In this document: one piece after another, positions 1-7,065 of the stretch
Position numbering within the stretch: position 1 is the first letter of the stretch
Layout: each line of letters starts with the position of its first letter
Assembly: GCA_051000345.1 (NCBI GenBank)
Contig: JBPCOJ010000088.1
Coordinates: forward strand, 1 to 18,926
Origin: JBHENC01 sp051000345
Lineage (GTDB): Bacteria; Acidobacteriota; Blastocatellia; Pyrinomonadales; Pyrinomonadaceae
Direction: 5' to 3'
DNA: 18,926 bases
Made by a program: the position numbers and the translations under genes
The notes under the pieces: model-generated
Databases searched by the model: none
The model's input: only the letters and a program-made list of their open reading frames with translations
Told to the model about the DNA's origin: nothing

Positions 1-1
1 T

Positions 2-703
2 GAATTACGCGCCCGCGCCGCGCCGCGTTATCACGGGCGCATCCCCGATCTCGCCCGCGATGTTCAGCGACGGCGCAATGAAGCGGCGGCAACGACTTTG
101 TTTGCGATGCCGAGCGCCGGACTCGCCGAGCGCGTCGCCGAGATGCTCGCCGATTATGAAGTCAATGTGCGTCTCGTGCTCTCGAAAAGAGATATGAGTG
201 GAGATGCTTTGCAAGCGGGCGGCGCGATTGCGACCCTCGCGCGTCTCTCGCATGGCTTCGAGTTACCCGAAGCGCAACTCATCGTTCATACGGAAAGCGA
301 TCTGTTCGACGAAGTGAGCACGGACGCGCCGGAGCGACGCGCAACGACAACCGCAAAGTTGGGTGACGGAAAGCGGCGTTCAAAAACGGCCGCCTTCCTT
401 TCAGACTTCCGCGATCTAAAACCCGGCGATTTCGTCGTCCACATTGATCACGGCATCGCGCGCTTCAACGGCTTGCAGACGCTCGATCTCGGCAGGCGCA
501 AGAGCGAGTTTATGCTGCTCACTTACGCTGATGACGCGAAGCTTTATGTTCCGGTCGAACGCCTCGATCTCGTGCAGCGTTATTCGAGCGCGGAGGGGCA
601 CGAGCCGACTCTTGATCGTCTCGGCGGACTCGGCTGGCAGAAGACGAAGGCGAAAGCCAAACGCGCGATGCGCGACATGGCGGACGAACTCTTGCGCCTC
701 TAA
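2..703 (+). CDS. mfd: Mfd N-terminal part (transcription-repair coupling factor), 5' end outside window, ended by in-frame TAA
   Basis: Mfd removes RNA polymerase stalled at DNA lesions and recruits UvrA. The frame is open from base 2, so the gene begins upstream; by comparison with the usual length of about 1150 residues, some 350 N-terminal residues are missing from the window. This piece holds the end of the UvrB-like region (around FAMPSAGLAERVAEMLADY) and the RNA-polymerase-interacting domain (SDFRDLKPGDFVVHIDHGIA, then KSEFMLLTYADDAKLYVPVE) followed by the relay helix ending ADELLRL. An internal ATG at 98 is not the start, because homologous sequence continues before it. The stop at 701-703 falls where homologues continue with Tyr-Ala-Glu/Gln-Arg; E. 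coli has ELLDIYAQR from memory. The sequence after the stop continues in the same frame as AERKLVRGYAF. It is therefore one mfd gene broken by a single nonsense codon. Confidence 0.9.
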   Translation, partial: ELRARAAPRYHGRIPDLARDVQRRRNEAAATTLFAMPSAGLAERVAEMLADYEVNVRLVLSKRDMSGDALQAGGAIATLARLSHGFELPEAQLIVHTESDLFDEVSTDAPERRATTTAKLGDGKRRSKTAAFLSDFRDLKPGDFVVHIDHGIARFNGLQTLDLGRRKSEFMLLTYADDAKLYVPVERLDLVQRYSSAEGHEPTLDRLGGLGWQKTKAKAKRAMRDMADELLRL

Positions 704-718
704 GCCGAAAGGAAACTT

Positions 719-2428
719 GTGCGCGGCTACGCTTTTCCCGCTGACACGCCTTGGCAGCGCGAGTTGGAAGATAGCTTCGAGTATGAACCGACGCCGGATC
801 AGGCGACGACGATTGAGGACGTGAAGCGCGACATGGAAACTCCGTCGCCGATGGATCGCTTGCTGTGCGGCGATGTCGGCTACGGCAAAACGGAAGTCGC
901 AATGCGCGCTGCGTTCAAAGCCGTGATGGACTCGAAGCAGGTGGCCGTGTTGACTCCGACGACGGTGCTCGCCTACCAGCATTTTGAAACTATGAAGCGA
1001 CGTTTCGCCGCGTTCCCCGTGCGCGTCGAACTGCTTTCGCGTTTCCGCACCACGAAGGAACAGAAAACAATCGTCGAGCAGACGGAGCGCGGCGAGGTGG
1101 ATATTCTCGTTGGCACGCACCGCATACTTTCAAAAGATTTGCGCTTCCGCGATCTCGGCCTCGTCGTCGTTGACGAAGAACAACGTTTCGGTGTCGCGCA
1201 CAAAGAGCGACTCAAACAACTTAAGAAGCGTGTTGACGTTTTAACTTTATCCGCGACGCCGATTCCGCGCACGCTCAATATGTCTTTGACGGGCTTGCGC
1301 GATATGAGCGTGATAGAGACTGCGCCGCGTGATCGCCTGTCGATTAATACGCAGGTCGTGCAGTTCGGCGAAAGCGTCGTCAAGAGCGCGATTGAATTAG
1401 AATTGCAGCGCGGTGGGCAAGTCTTTTTTATACATAACCGCGTCGAAACGATTGATTCCATCGCGGCGCTCGTGCAAAGGCTCGTGCCGCAGGCGCGCAT
1501 GGCAATCGGTCACGGGCAAATGAACGAGCAGCAGATGGAGCGTGTGATGCTCGATTTCGTCGCGTATAAATATGATGTGCTCGTGGCGACGACGATCATA
1601 GAAAACGGCATAGACATCCCGCGCGCAAACACGATCATCATAAACCGTGCCGATCAATATGGTCTTTCCCAGCTTTATCAATTGCGCGGGCGTGTCGGGC
1701 GTTCGAGCCGCCGCGCTTATGCGTATTTGCTGATTCCTTCGGAGCAAGGATTAACGCCGATTGCGCGCCGCCGCCTTGCTGCGATACGCGAGTTTTCGGA
1801 TTTGGGCGCGGGCTTTCGCATCGCTGCGCTCGATCTGGAACTGCGCGGCGCGGGTAATTTTTTGGGCGGCCAGCAGTCAGGGCATATGGACGCGCTCGGC
1901 TTTGATTTGTACACGCAAATGCTGGAGCGCACGGTTGCGGAACTGCGCGGCGAGACGGTTGAAGACGAGACTTCGGTTTCGATTAATTTGCGTGTTGACG
2001 TGGCGATTCCCGAAGATTACATACAGGACATGGGGCAACGCCTGCGCGCGTACAAGCGCATTTCTTCGGCGCGCGATGAGGAAACTCTGACGGGCATTCG
2101 CCGCGAGACGGAAGATCGTTACGGGCGTTTGCCTGAATCCGTCGAAAAGCTTTTCGAGTATGCGGGCTTGCGTCGTCTGGCTGAAGAAATGAATGTCGTT
2201 TCGATTGACCGCACGGCGGCGGCAGGAGGAGTGCAGGGAATCGCCTTCAAGTTGAGCGAACGCGCGCGCGTCGCGCCGGAGAAATTGATGAAGCTCGTGA
2301 GCGAGAAAGGTGAGGGAGCAAGTTTCGCTCCGAGCGGAGTGTTGCGGCTCGAACTAAGCGAAGACGAGCAGGATCACGCGCTTGAAATCGCACGCGACGT
2401 ATTGCTTGAAATACGCGCCGCAGATTAG
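719..2428 (+). CDS. mfd: Mfd C-terminal part: RecG-like translocase and D7 domain
   Basis: This continues the mfd frame after the TAA at 701-703. If translated separately it would begin at GTG 719, with the purine stretch AAAGGAAA at 708-715 just before it. It carries the whole SF2 motor: Walker A GDVGYGKTEVA, the DEEQ box VVDEEQRFGVAHKER, LSATPIPRTLNMSLTGLRDM, IENGIDIPRANTIIINRAD, and the motif VI region QLYQLRGRVGRSSRRAYAYL. The translocation (TRG) motif follows as LELRGAGNFLGGQQSGHMD. The C-terminal autoinhibitory D7 region runs to the stop at 2426-2428. All motor motifs look intact and no second lesion is visible. That argues for a recent mutation, a sequencing error, or real use as a split or readthrough gene. 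A motor fragment lacking the polymerase-binding domain would not be expected to do transcription-coupled repair alone. Confidence 0.92.
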   Translation: MRGYAFPADTPWQRELEDSFEYEPTPDQATTIEDVKRDMETPSPMDRLLCGDVGYGKTEVAMRAAFKAVMDSKQVAVLTPTTVLAYQHFETMKRRFAAFPVRVELLSRFRTTKEQKTIVEQTERGEVDILVGTHRILSKDLRFRDLGLVVVDEEQRFGVAHKERLKQLKKRVDVLTLSATPIPRTLNMSLTGLRDMSVIETAPRDRLSINTQVVQFGESVVKSAIELELQRGGQVFFIHNRVETIDSIAALVQRLVPQARMAIGHGQMNEQQMERVMLDFVAYKYDVLVATTIIENGIDIPRANTIIINRADQYGLSQLYQLRGRVGRSSRRAYAYLLIPSEQGLTPIARRRLAAIREFSDLGAGFRIAALDLELRGAGNFLGGQQSGHMDALGFDLYTQMLERTVAELRGETVEDETSVSINLRVDVAIPEDYIQDMGQRLRAYKRISSARDEETLTGIRRETEDRYGRLPESVEKLFEYAGLRRLAEEMNVVSIDRTAAAGGVQGIAFKLSERARVAPEKLMKLVSEKGEGASFAPSGVLRLELSEDEQDHALEIARDVLLEIRAAD

Positions 2429-2528
2429 AATACGCGCGCTCGCCGGATAATCCGTTTTGTAATTTATGTTAATCGCGGCCTCGTCGCTTCGCTTGTCTTT
2501 GCCGAACGGCGCGTCATTCGACGTTGCA

Positions 2529-2534
2529 TATAAT
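2529..2534 (+). promoter_or_regulatory. Possible -10 box of the PPIase gene
   Basis: TATAAT, a perfect -10 hexamer, lies 65-80 bp before the PPIase start, in the 180-bp gap after mfd. No good -35 lies at 16-18 bp. It is the best candidate start point for this gene, but weak on its own. Confidence 0.35.
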
Positions 2535-2608
2535 CGGCTTCGCTGCTAATCGTCGCCAACTCTTTTGTCAATTTTTTCATTGCGTAATTTTTTAGGAGTA
2601 TGAAAGCT

Positions 2609-3790
2609 GTGAAATCAAAGAAAATATTTTTTACGTGTTCGGCGCTCGTCGCCGCCTTCGTGCTGCTTGCGTTCACAGGCACGAATGTTTTTGCGCAGGA
2701 AGGCGAACCCGTCGTGGTCGATGAAGTCGTCGCGCAGGTTAATAACGATGTCGTGACGCTGTCGATGATTAAGCGCGAGACGCTCGAAGCCATCGAAGGA
2801 CTCAAGCAAAAAGGTACAGTCGGCACGCAGGCCGATGCCGAAATCACGCGCCGCCAGCCGGAATTGATTGCGAGCCTCGTTGACGAACAACTATTGTTAC
2901 AAAAAGCCAAAGAATTGAATTTGACGGAAGAGATCGAAGCTGAAGTCAACAAGCGTATGCTCGATTTGGCAAAAGCGCAGGGCTTCAAAACACTTGAAAC
3001 TCTAGATGAAGCGATGCGCGCGTCGAACGTCGATCCGGCGGGCTTTCGTCAATCGGCACGCACGGGCATCGCCACAGGCCTCGTGTTGAGCCGTGAAGTT
3101 GACGCGAAAATCTTTTACGGCTTGAGCAGTGACGAACTCAAGCGATATTACGAAGCGCATAAAGACCAATTTCGTAAATCGGAATCCGTCACGCTCTCGG
3201 AAATCTTTGTCAGCTTCGCCGGAAAACCCGAAGCCGATGTCGTCGCCAAAGCCAACGCGCTCGTCGCCGAAGCGCGCAAGCCCGGCGCTGATTTCGCTGC
3301 GCTGGCAACCGCCAATTCAGAGCGCCAGCAGGACGGCGTGCGCGTCGCAACGCAAACAAAAGGCAAGCTCGGCACAGTGCAGATTTCAGACCTCAATGCG
3401 CAAATCGCTGCCGCCATTAAAACCTTAACGGCGGGCAGCGTCAGCGATCCTATTCGCACGGATGAAGGCCTCATTATCCTGCGGGTTGACGGGCGCACCG
3501 CCGCAGGCAATTCCACCTTCAACGAAAATCAGGTGCGCGAAGCGATCACCGCCGAACGCTCTGCGAAAGAGCGCGTCGCTTACATGCAGAAACTTCGCAG
3601 CGACGCATATATTAAAGTGGCGGACAATTACCGCGCCGCCGTCTCGCCCTTTTTAACCACAGGCTCTCCCGCCGCCCCGACTTCCGCCGCCGGAGCAGCC
3701 GCCGCATCCTTGAAAAACAATTCAAATTCAAAACCCGCAGGAAATAAATCTTCCGGCAAGAAAACGAAGGGCGATAACAAGCGTCCGTAA
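2609..3790 (+). CDS. Secreted SurA/PpiC-type peptidyl-prolyl cis-trans isomerase
   Basis: This is a parvulin-type periplasmic chaperone/isomerase that probably helps fold exported or outer-membrane proteins. An N-terminal signal peptide (FFTCSALVAAFVLLAFTG, cleavage near VFAQ) precedes a SurA-N-like helical region (VDEVVAQVNNDVVTLSMIKR up to about residue 165). A parvulin rotamase domain follows at about residues 196-298 (SVTLSEIFVSF, KPGADFAALA, GKLGTV, GLIILRVDGR). The tail is a low-complexity Ala/Ser/Asn/Lys stretch of about 40 residues, likely a flexible basic end. Start choice: AGGAG at 2594-2598 is only 1 nt from ATG 2600 but 10 nt from GTG 2609, and the latter gives a compact MKSKKIFF signal-peptide start. 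ATG 2600 (three residues longer) remains possible. Residue numbers above count from 2600. The family is clear; the exact orthologue (SurA, PrsA or PpiD-like) is not. Confidence 0.88.
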   Translation: MKSKKIFFTCSALVAAFVLLAFTGTNVFAQEGEPVVVDEVVAQVNNDVVTLSMIKRETLEAIEGLKQKGTVGTQADAEITRRQPELIASLVDEQLLLQKAKELNLTEEIEAEVNKRMLDLAKAQGFKTLETLDEAMRASNVDPAGFRQSARTGIATGLVLSREVDAKIFYGLSSDELKRYYEAHKDQFRKSESVTLSEIFVSFAGKPEADVVAKANALVAEARKPGADFAALATANSERQQDGVRVATQTKGKLGTVQISDLNAQIAAAIKTLTAGSVSDPIRTDEGLIILRVDGRTAAGNSTFNENQVREAITAERSAKERVAYMQKLRSDAYIKVADNYRAAVSPFLTTGSPAAPTSAAGAAAASLKNNSNSKPAGNKSSGKKTKGDNKRP

Positions 3791-3906
3791 CAAGTGTTTA
3801 TAAAATTGCGGCGGCGCATTGTGTAATCACGGGCAAACGAAAAGAACTGAATTCCGTTTTTCCCGGCTCTCGCCCGCTCACGATTTTCCGCGCGCCGCAT
3901 ACTTTT

Positions 3907-4209
3907 ATGCGCCTCGATTTATTTCTCAAAGCCAGCCGTTTGTGTTTGCGCCGCGCCGTCGCGCAGGAGTTGTGCGACGCAGGCGCAGTCTTCGTCAACG
4001 ACGCTCCCGCCAAGTCCTCGCGCTCTCTTCGCGTCGGTGATGAAATAATTTTGCGGCGGCGCGGGCAAGTCCTCAAACTTCGCGTCGCAATGCTTCCCGC
4101 CACGCGCCAACTCGCGCGCAGCGAAGCTTCCCAACTCTACGAAATCATCAGCAACAGCAGAGAAGCGGAAGAAACGGAAAACACTTTCGACCCCATAGTA
4201 TCCACATAA
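3907..4209 (+). CDS. S4-domain RNA-binding protein, RqcP/Hsp15-like
   Basis: This 100-residue protein is nearly all one S4 domain: MRLDLFLKASRLCLRRAVAQ, then AGAVFVNDAPAKSSRSLRVGDEI, then a short beta segment and the end motif QLYEII. The pattern matches the Hsp15/RqcP family (YrfH in E. coli, YabO/RqcP in Bacillus). Those proteins bind the large ribosomal subunit carrying peptidyl-tRNA and take part in rescue or tailing of stalled nascent chains. The acidic tail from residue 85 is not part of the domain. In Bacillus, yabO lies a few genes after mfd, so closeness to mfd fits an old neighbourhood. No Shine-Dalgarno sequence is visible before ATG 3907. Whether it acts like RqcP (needing RqcH) or Hsp15 cannot be told from this window. 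Confidence 0.85.
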   Translation: MRLDLFLKASRLCLRRAVAQELCDAGAVFVNDAPAKSSRSLRVGDEIILRRRGQVLKLRVAMLPATRQLARSEASQLYEIISNSREAEETENTFDPIVST

Positions 4210-4210
4210 A

Positions 4211-4236
4211 GCGACTCCACCTGTCGCCTTTTTCTT
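4211..4236 (+). terminator. Short intrinsic terminator after the S4-domain gene
   Basis: GCGAC at 4211-4215 pairs with GTCGC at 4223-4227 around a 7-nt loop, followed at once by CTTTTTCTT. It starts right after the stop codon. The stem is only 5 bp, so strength is uncertain. Confidence 0.5.
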
Positions 4237-4328
4237 CCGCCGGAAATTTATCCTGCCATCGCTCCCTCTTAAGCCATCAATCCTGTTCGTTTTTAGAGCA
4301 AGCAAAGACGTGCTTTTACTGGAAAACG

Positions 4329-4353
4329 TTCCGGAATAAGACTGTGTTATAAG
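4329..4353 (+). promoter_or_regulatory. Extended -10 promoter candidate for mreB with an upstream palindrome
   Basis: TG-T-TATAAG at 4345-4353 is an extended -10 sequence. No good -35 is present; instead the perfect palindrome TTCCGGAA lies at 4329-4336, where a regulator could sit. The implied transcript would have a leader of roughly 130 nt before the mreB start. The gap 4210-4487 holds nothing else that I can support apart from the terminator before it. Confidence 0.4.
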
Positions 4354-4487
4354 TTAAAGAACTTTATTTATGAAAGTTTCATTATGTCCCGTTACTGGTA
4401 CAAAAATTGCTCTCTACAACGGCCATTGAGTCGCGTACATCAAACATATTCGACGCAGAACCATCAAGGCAGGAGCATTCCACAGCA

Positions 4488-5597
4488 ATGAGTATTCTCA
4501 GCGATTTATTTTCGGATGATTTAGCAATTGATTTAGGCACGGTGAACACGCTTGTTTATGCGCCCGGTCGCGGCGTTGTCTTAAATGAACCTTCGGTAGT
4601 CGCCCTGCACAAATACACGGGCGAGGTTTTAGCCGTCGGCACGGAAGCATGGAAAATGCTCGGGCGCGAGCCGCGCGATACGGAAGTTTACAGGCCGATT
4701 CGCAACGGCACGATTGATAATTTTGAAGTCACGGAGAAAATGCTCAAAGCCTTTATCAATCAAGTTCACGGCGGGCATCAGAAACGCAGTCATATGGTGA
4801 TCGGCGTGCCGGGATCATCCACGACTCTCGAACAGCGCTCCGTGCGCGATGCGGCGCGTGATGCCAAAGCGACGCGCGTCGATCTCGTCGATGAAGGATT
4901 GGCGGCGGCACTCGGCGGCGGCTTGAGCGTTGAAGACGAACACGCGCATCTCGTCGTTGACATCGGCGGCGGAACAACCAATATCGCTATTATCGCTTCC
5001 GGCGCAGTCGTTTCTTCGATTAGTTTAACGGCTGCCGGTAACGCGATGGACGAAGCGATACGCGATTACGTGCGCGGCAAATACTCCATGCAGATCGGTG
5101 AGCGCACGGCGGAAGAAGTTAAAAGAGAACTCGGCACGGCGCGCAAGGTGAATGCTACGGAAAGCATGACGGAAGGCGTCACAAAAACTGATAACCACAC
5201 CGTGAAAACCACGGAACTCGTCGGCAAGGATGTCACAGACGGTTCGGCGAAGGCTGTGGAAATCAGCGTTGAAGAAATGGGCGAAGCGCTCGATCCCGTG
5301 CTGGCGGAAATTACCACGGGCGTGCGCCGCGCCATCGAAGAATCGCAGCCGGACGTAACGGCGGATATTTACCATTCTGGAATAATGTTGACGGGCGGCG
5401 GCGCGCTGCTCGATGGTTTAGCCGAACGCTTGCAGGCAGAATTGCAATTGCATGTCGCTGTCGTGGATGATCCGCTGGCGGCAGTCGTGCTCGGAGCCGG
5501 GCGATTGCTTGAAGACGAAGAGAAACTGCAACGCGTCGCGCTTCGCAACGATGCACCCGTCTGGCAGGCGTCCGAAGAACTCGTCGTGAATTGGTAA
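4488..5597 (+). CDS. mreB: MreB/Mbl-like actin homologue, solitary and divergent
   Basis: This is a bacterial actin that polymerises under the membrane and steers wall synthesis in rod-shaped cells. Actin-fold motifs are in order: IDLGTVNTLVY (residues 14-24), DIGGGTTN (158-165) and LTGGGALLDG (301-310). The frame is open further upstream, but ATG 4488 gives the family-typical start MSILSDLFSDDLAIDLGT and has AGGAG at 4471-4475. Differences from standard MreB are clear. The LIEEPMAAAIG segment reads LVDEGLAAALG (the second Glu is kept, Pro is lost), and GGGTTE is GGGTTN. A Thr/charged-rich loop (about residues 217-258) is some 13 residues longer than in Thermotoga MreB, aligned from memory. 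The C-terminus extends to VVNW. No mreC or mreD follows; a terminator does. It may be a paralogue rather than the main MreB. A nucleotide-binding actin fold is certain; a role in shape is likely. Confidence 0.88.
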   Translation: MSILSDLFSDDLAIDLGTVNTLVYAPGRGVVLNEPSVVALHKYTGEVLAVGTEAWKMLGREPRDTEVYRPIRNGTIDNFEVTEKMLKAFINQVHGGHQKRSHMVIGVPGSSTTLEQRSVRDAARDAKATRVDLVDEGLAAALGGGLSVEDEHAHLVVDIGGGTTNIAIIASGAVVSSISLTAAGNAMDEAIRDYVRGKYSMQIGERTAEEVKRELGTARKVNATESMTEGVTKTDNHTVKTTELVGKDVTDGSAKAVEISVEEMGEALDPVLAEITTGVRRAIEESQPDVTADIYHSGIMLTGGGALLDGLAERLQAELQLHVAVVDDPLAAVVLGAGRLLEDEEKLQRVALRNDAPVWQASEELVVNW

Positions 5598-5621
5598 GGA
5601 TAAATTGTTTGTCGATGCACG

Positions 5622-5654
5622 AAAGGCCGCGTGATTAATTCGCGCGGCCTTTTT
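5622..5654 (+). terminator. Intrinsic terminator after mreB
   Basis: AAAGGCCGCG at 5622-5631 and CGCGGCCTTT at 5643-5652 form a perfect 10-bp stem around an 11-nt loop, ending in a run of five T. It lies between mreB and the convergent membrane-protein gene and could act on both strands, though the A run on the left is short. Confidence 0.9.
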
Positions 5655-5671
5655 GTTTGCACGGTGGTAGA

Positions 5672-6496
5672 TTATTTTATCGAAGCTTCGCTGTCATCCA
5701 TTGCTTCCCGCTGTTCGATCAATAGATTTGTTTCCGGCAAAAGATTCTTTTCCTGCTTCTCCGCAATCGCTTCGCGCACCGCGTTGCGTTCGTCAAATGA
5801 AAGTCTGCGGTATGCGGCGACGAGTTGCCGGGCATCATCATTGTTGTCGGGCGTTTCTTCCGGCACAAGATTTAGAAAAAAGAGTCCGGCGACATACGTG
5901 GCGAGCGCGAAGAAGGAGATGTAGCCGGTGGCGGGCGCGAACGCCTGAACATCGAGCGTGCCGAGTGAAATGCCTTCGAGCAGCGCGCCCGCGATTCGCT
6001 TTAACCAGCCCGCTTCCGGCGCGTAGAGGCTTGCCAGCAACAAATGTTTCAGCACGAACGCCGTCCCGAATAAAACGGCAAGGCTGCGCACAAGGCGGCG
6101 CGCGTCGAACTGCGAAAATTGATTGTTCCACAGCGTCCATAAAAAAAAGAACGCGAACAGCGCGTGCAGCAATCCGCGCTCCGGCAACACGGAATTAAAC
6201 GCCTGCGCCGACGCGAAAAAAACGGCAAGCAGAGTCAACGCGCGCGACGTATTCAGGAGCAAAGGCTGCTCGCTTCCGATCCACGAACGCAGATTGATAA
6301 GCCGTCCGCGCGCAAAGAGAATCATCAGAAACGACGCGAGGATCAGCGTCACGAGCGGCGGCGCGAGAAAAACAAAGTCACGCGTCTGTTCGGCACTCAC
6401 GCGCAATCCGCCCAACAGCGCCACCGTCAAAAACAGCAGCGGCAGCAAGATGAATTCCAGCACTGCATGATTTCTCGCTCGATCATTCGTCATCAT
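5672..6496 (-). CDS. Polytopic membrane protein of unknown function
   Basis: I do not recognise a family. The 274-residue protein has about six hydrophobic segments, near residues 14-32, 41-62, 85-103, 109-125, 136-157 and 189-211. A charged cytoplasmic-type tail of about 60 residues follows (DDARQLVAAYRRLSFDERNA and onward, ending DDSEASIK) and looks helical. No catalytic or transporter motif is visible. Its ATG overlaps the stop of the gene before it as TAATG, so the two are almost certainly cotranscribed and translationally coupled. A second ATG directly follows the first and could also serve. The pair may form a small membrane complex, but no pathway can be named. Confidence 0.8.
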   Translation of the reverse strand: MMTNDRARNHAVLEFILLPLLFLTVALLGGLRVSAEQTRDFVFLAPPLVTLILASFLMILFARGRLINLRSWIGSEQPLLLNTSRALTLLAVFFASAQAFNSVLPERGLLHALFAFFFLWTLWNNQFSQFDARRLVRSLAVLFGTAFVLKHLLLASLYAPEAGWLKRIAGALLEGISLGTLDVQAFAPATGYISFFALATYVAGLFFLNLVPEETPDNNDDARQLVAAYRRLSFDERNAVREAIAEKQEKNLLPETNLLIEQREAMDDSEASIK

Positions 6497-6999
6497 TATT
6501 TTCGCTCGCGCAAAACCTTCAGCGGATTAAGATCGCTCCAACCGCGCGTTGTGCCTGCTTCCAATTCCGCCTTTAATTCGGCGGTGGTGTGCAACTGCAA
6601 ATTCGCATCCTCAATCTTAAGCGCCGCATCATTGCCCGCCGAATCAATCGCGCGGTTTATCGCTTCGAGTCCCTGCTTGAATAACGCATCGTCACTGTAA
6701 ACGCGTCCCCAGCCTTCACGGTAAAAAGCGTAAGCGACGTAAAACTGCGTGCGCGCATCCTTCTGTGCCGGATCAGCCTGCGTCCATGCTTCACGCGCCG
6801 CCGCGTATTTTTCCTGACGAAACAACTCGCGCCCGGCTTCAAATTTTGCCGCGTCAATCTCGTAAGTCCCTGCGACAACCTGCGCGCTCGTCGCCACCTC
6901 GCGCAGCGTGCGCGGCTCCGTCGCGTAAACCCAGATGATGAACGCGGCGTAGAGAAGCGTCGCCGCGATGCCGATGGTTTGGATAAGCTTGTGCTGCAT
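6496..6999 (-). CDS. Membrane-anchored TPR-like small protein
   Basis: This 167-residue protein has one N-terminal hydrophobic anchor (residues 7-26, TLLYAAFIIWVYA) and then an extracytoplasmic helical region. Residues 52-75 (FEAGRELFRQEKYAAAREAW) and about 84-118 (QFYVAYAFYREGWG, then DDALFKQGLEAINRAI) look like tetratricopeptide helices, with the alternating small and aromatic residues typical of TPR. TPR modules hold protein-protein contacts, so it may be a scaffold for the polytopic protein encoded immediately downstream (TAATG overlap). No Shine-Dalgarno sequence better than TTGGAA is seen. A good minus-strand promoter lies just upstream. The function is unknown. Confidence 0.8.
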   Translation of the reverse strand: MQHKLIQTIGIAATLLYAAFIIWVYATEPRTLREVATSAQVVAGTYEIDAAKFEAGRELFRQEKYAAAREAWTQADPAQKDARTQFYVAYAFYREGWGRVYSDDALFKQGLEAINRAIDSAGNDAALKIEDANLQLHTTAELKAELEAGTTRGWSDLNPLKVLRERK

Positions 7000-7000
7000 T

Positions 7001-7009
7001 TGCTATAAT
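7001..7009 (+). promoter_or_regulatory. Extended -10 promoter candidate for dusB
   Basis: TG-C-TATAAT at 7001-7009 (perfect -10 with the TGn extension) points rightwards towards dusB, with a predicted start near 7016 and a 50-nt leader. A poor -35 (TTGGAT, 6979-6984) is 19 bp away. Confidence 0.5.
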
Positions 7010-7026
7010 TCCAACTCTCGGATGAA

Positions 7027-7054
7027 GCTATAGGATGCCGTTGCCGATTGTCAA
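7027..7054 (-). promoter_or_regulatory. Sigma70-type promoter for the TPR/membrane protein pair
   Basis: Read on the minus strand, TTGACA (7054-7049), a 16-bp spacer and TATAGC (7032-7027) form a promoter with a perfect -35. Transcription would start near 7020, about 20 nt before the ATG of the TPR-like gene. Confidence 0.55.
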
Positions 7055-7065
7055 CAACAGTATAA

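Noticed and set aside
416..1120. 234-codon open frame on the minus strand inside mfd
   Set aside because: It is antisense to strongly conserved mfd sequence, Arg/His-rich and without family character; a shadow caused by GC-rich third positions.
3791..3906. Terminator between the PPIase gene and the S4-domain gene
   Set aside because: There is a T-rich patch near 3858, but only an imperfect, broken stem can be drawn, so I do not call it.
4407..4487. N-terminal extension of MreB from TTG 4407
   Set aside because: The family starts at the DDLAIDLGT region; ATG 4488 has a nearby AGGAG, and the extension has no conserved sequence.
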